From: PVC group bacterium
Lineage (GTDB): Bacteria > Verrucomicrobiota > Kiritimatiellia > UBA8416
NCBI GenBank assembly: GCA_003567805.1
Contig: PWYP01000033.1
Coordinates: 1-6,868, forward strand
Reading direction: 5' to 3'
Length of the DNA: 6,868 nucleotides
Of this stretch, positions 5,531-6,868 are shown one piece after another (the stretch's first letter is position 1; every line of letters begins with the position of its first letter). The notes beneath the pieces were generated by a model that searched no databases, was not told the DNA's origin, and worked only from the letters and a program-made list of their open reading frames with translations. The position numbers were made by a program, and so were the translations under genes.

Positions 5531-6649
5531 TTAGAACCCCAGATCGAGTTCGCCTGTTTTTGGGGTTGGGGTTGCTGGGGCTGTAAAAGGATGTCGCCAG
5601 CCTTCTGTCAGGTGTTGCGGGTAATTGGATATGAATCCGTGTTCGTGCAGGACAAGCGAGGTGATTTCGGACTTGTTGGCAACGAGGGCTGGGTCAAGCT
5701 TGGCGGCTGCTGCCCGCTGTTGCATAGACTCTCGCCGCACCTCAATTTGTTTTTTGATGCTGGCAGATATCCGGATATGCTCTGATGTTGCGGGGAGATC
5801 GTCATTGGTCATGTTGGATGCTTCGCGCAAGGCACTGTGTATGGAGGCTGCATACCGCTTTGGAATATCCATTTGTACGGGAGGAGTAGCCGTGAGATTG
5901 GTGGCAAGCTCAAATAGTTTGGCATCTTTGGCTATGTGACCCCGGGGCCGGTTTTGTTTGATTGCTTCTTCCTCGCGCCAGCGCAGTAGTACAAACAGGG
6001 CCTTGCGTGCTTCCGGGGTCAGACGTGTGGTTCGCATACGTGCGTAGAGTGCATTTGTCGTGGTGGTTTCATATTGCGAGGGGTCATCAAACCGCTGCAT
6101 TTCTTCCTGTAGCGCGGCTTGATTGCTGAGTGCGCTGGCATCTGATTTCAGTATCTTGGCCAGTGCATGCAAATGCAAGACATCGTCTTGCGCGTAAGAA
6201 ATCTGGGAGTCTGATAATGGCCGCTGCAGCCAATCGCTTCTGGTGGCATCCTTTGCCAGGTCAATATTGCGTGCATCGCGCAAAAGGTTGCCAAGGGAAA
6301 GGGTGGCGGTTCTTCCGGTAAACCCTGCCGCCCGTCTCGTGTCGAATACATTTCGCGGCATCTGCCCCGTATGGCGGGCAAGAATCTGTAGATCCTGGAG
6401 CGCGTCGTGCAGTAGTAGCTCGATCTCCGGATCTGCCAGGATATCGCCCAGACCATCCAGACCCGGCAAGGCAACGGCATCGATTAGAAACACCTGGCCA
6501 TCGGGTAATGCCGCTTGCACAATCCCGAGCTGGGGATGATAGGTGCGTTCCCACACAAATTCGGTGTCCAGCGCCACGCTGCCGGCCGCTCGGGCAGCTT
6601 GGCATACATCTTGTAGTTCTTTTGGGGTCGTTATTAACATGGGGGGCAT
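5531..6649 (-). CDS. rnd: Ribonuclease D
   Basis: 3'-5' exoribonuclease of the DEDDy class, acting in the cytosol on tRNA precursors and other structured RNA 3' ends. The 372 residues match the family length. The exonuclease domain (about 5-170) shows ExoI ALDTEFVW (Asp28, Glu30), ExoII HDALQDLQIL (Asp86) and ExoIII SYAQDDVLHL (Tyr152, Asp156), with the characteristic RSDWLQRPLSDSQ just before it. An HRDC domain follows at about 205-285 (TPEARKALFVLLRWREEEA). The C-terminal part (290-372) is basic, then Pro/Thr-rich, and is less recognisable. The start at 6649 has no Shine-Dalgarno; the leader instead holds a CTCCCCC run. A second ATG at 6640 would remove three residues and also lacks one. 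An in-frame stop at 6703-6701 rules out a much longer protein. Confidence 0.95.
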   Translation of the reverse strand: MPPMLITTPKELQDVCQAARAAGSVALDTEFVWERTYHPQLGIVQAALPDGQVFLIDAVALPGLDGLGDILADPEIELLLHDALQDLQILARHTGQMPRNVFDTRRAAGFTGRTATLSLGNLLRDARNIDLAKDATRSDWLQRPLSDSQISYAQDDVLHLHALAKILKSDASALSNQAALQEEMQRFDDPSQYETTTTNALYARMRTTRLTPEARKALFVLLRWREEEAIKQNRPRGHIAKDAKLFELATNLTATPPVQMDIPKRYAASIHSALREASNMTNDDLPATSEHIRISASIKKQIEVRRESMQQRAAAAKLDPALVANKSEITSLVLHEHGFISNYPQHLTEGWRHPFTAPATPTPKTGELDLGF

Positions 6650-6688
6650 AGTGGGGGAGCGCGGCTTAGAGGTCGAGCATTTTCCATG

Positions 6689-6715
6689 CTTACAAGTTTC
6701 TTACAATCTTGTGAG
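6689..6715. repeat. Small inverted/direct repeat in the rnd upstream region
   Basis: CTTACAAG (6689-6696) and CTTGTGAG (6708-6715) form an inverted repeat with one G-T mismatch and an 11-base loop. A third related octamer, CTTACAAT (6700-6707), sits between them. The cluster begins 40 bp upstream of the rnd start and could be an operator, or part of the promoter of rnd or of the divergent gene at 6836. It has no T-tract, so it is not a terminator. Function is inferred only from position. Confidence 0.3.
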
Positions 6716-6743
6716 GATGATCTGACACATTGATTTGCTATTT

Positions 6744-6798
6744 GGGATTTGATGGAAGCGTCGGGAGTTGTCCGTTGTGTTTGAAGGTGGGATTTGAT
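6744..6798. repeat. 10-bp direct repeat GGGATTTGAT in a divergent spacer
   Basis: GGGATTTGAT occurs at 6744-6753 and again at 6789-6798, 45 bp start to start, in the 186-bp region between the starts of rnd and the gene at 6836. It may be a pair of regulator sites or chance in a T/G-rich stretch. No convincing -10/-35 pair for either gene was found here. Confidence 0.3.
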
Positions 6799-6835
6799 AG
6801 CTTGCGGTTGTGTGTTCATTACGTGGAGGTGCAGT

Positions 6836-6868
6836 ATGCGTTGGTTCTTGGGAGTGCTGTTGTTGGCA
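6836..6868 (+). CDS. Start of a probable exported protein (11 residues visible)
   Basis: An ATG at 6836 is preceded by a strong ribosome site, GGAGGT at 6825-6830, 5 bases away. The visible residues, MRWFLGVLLLA, have one positive charge followed by a hydrophobic run, as in the beginning of a signal peptide or membrane anchor. The frame runs off the right edge, so nothing can be said about the mature protein. It is divergent from rnd. Confidence 0.6.
   Translation, partial: MRWFLGVLLLA

Noticed and set aside
5498..5939. Plus-strand open frames of 95 and 104 codons.
   Set aside because: Mostly antisense to rnd, whose catalytic motifs are unmistakable; low-complexity translations.
6794..6822. 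TTGATA/CATTAC as a promoter for the gene at 6836.
   Set aside because: The -10 matches only 3 of 6 and transcription would begin at about the ribosome site, leaving it incomplete.

Overview
The window looks like ordinary bacterial chromosome of about 50% GC (estimated by eye). Genes are tightly packed, mostly with Shine-Dalgarno-type starts, and there is no transposase, phage, CRISPR or RNA gene. The lineage is not certain. An RNase D with an HRDC domain, a PIN-PhoH protein and a Kv-beta-type aldo/keto reductase occur in many Gram-negative groups. The intergenic short tandem repeats (CACGAAGA-type, GGTGTCG-type and AATGCTGA-type) are, from memory only, reminiscent of Verrucomicrobiota/Kiritimatiellota/Planctomycetota and some deltaproteobacterial genomes. 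That assignment is tentative.

Layout. Bases 1-658 hold the N-terminal two thirds of an AEC-family (auxin efflux carrier-like) membrane transporter on the minus strand, cut by the left edge. A 122-bp divergent spacer follows, with a consensus -35 box and repeated ATGCGGAT motifs. Then comes a plus-strand cluster: pyrimidine-nucleoside phosphorylase (781-2112), cytidine deaminase (2105-2488, overlapping by 8 bp) and a PIN-PhoH RNase/helicase-like ATPase (2508-3872, 19 bp further on). A 140-bp gap carries remnants of two short tandem repeats. It is followed by an aldo/keto reductase (4013-4993), which converges on a small ABM-domain monooxygenase-like gene on the minus strand (5008-5313). A 217-bp spacer carries a clean 8-bp-period tandem repeat. 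Minus-strand ribonuclease D (5531-6649) follows. The last 186-bp divergent spacer contains small inverted and direct repeats, and the first 11 codons of a probable exported protein begin at 6836.

How the genes fit together. Cdd converts cytidine to uridine and the phosphorylase splits uridine or thymidine into base plus (deoxy)ribose-1-phosphate, so the first two genes form a pyrimidine salvage/catabolism unit. The PIN-PhoH gene behind them probably shares the transcript. Its family has RNA-directed ATPase and RNase activity, so a link between RNA breakdown and nucleoside salvage is possible but inferred. The reductase and ABM protein may both serve redox or quinone chemistry, but they are on opposite strands. 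RNase D trims tRNA and other RNA 3' ends and stands alone.

I found no complete new system here. The points most worth a second look are the intergenic short-period repeats, the candidate operator and possible leaderless start of the phosphorylase, and the PIN-PhoH linkage to pyrimidine salvage.
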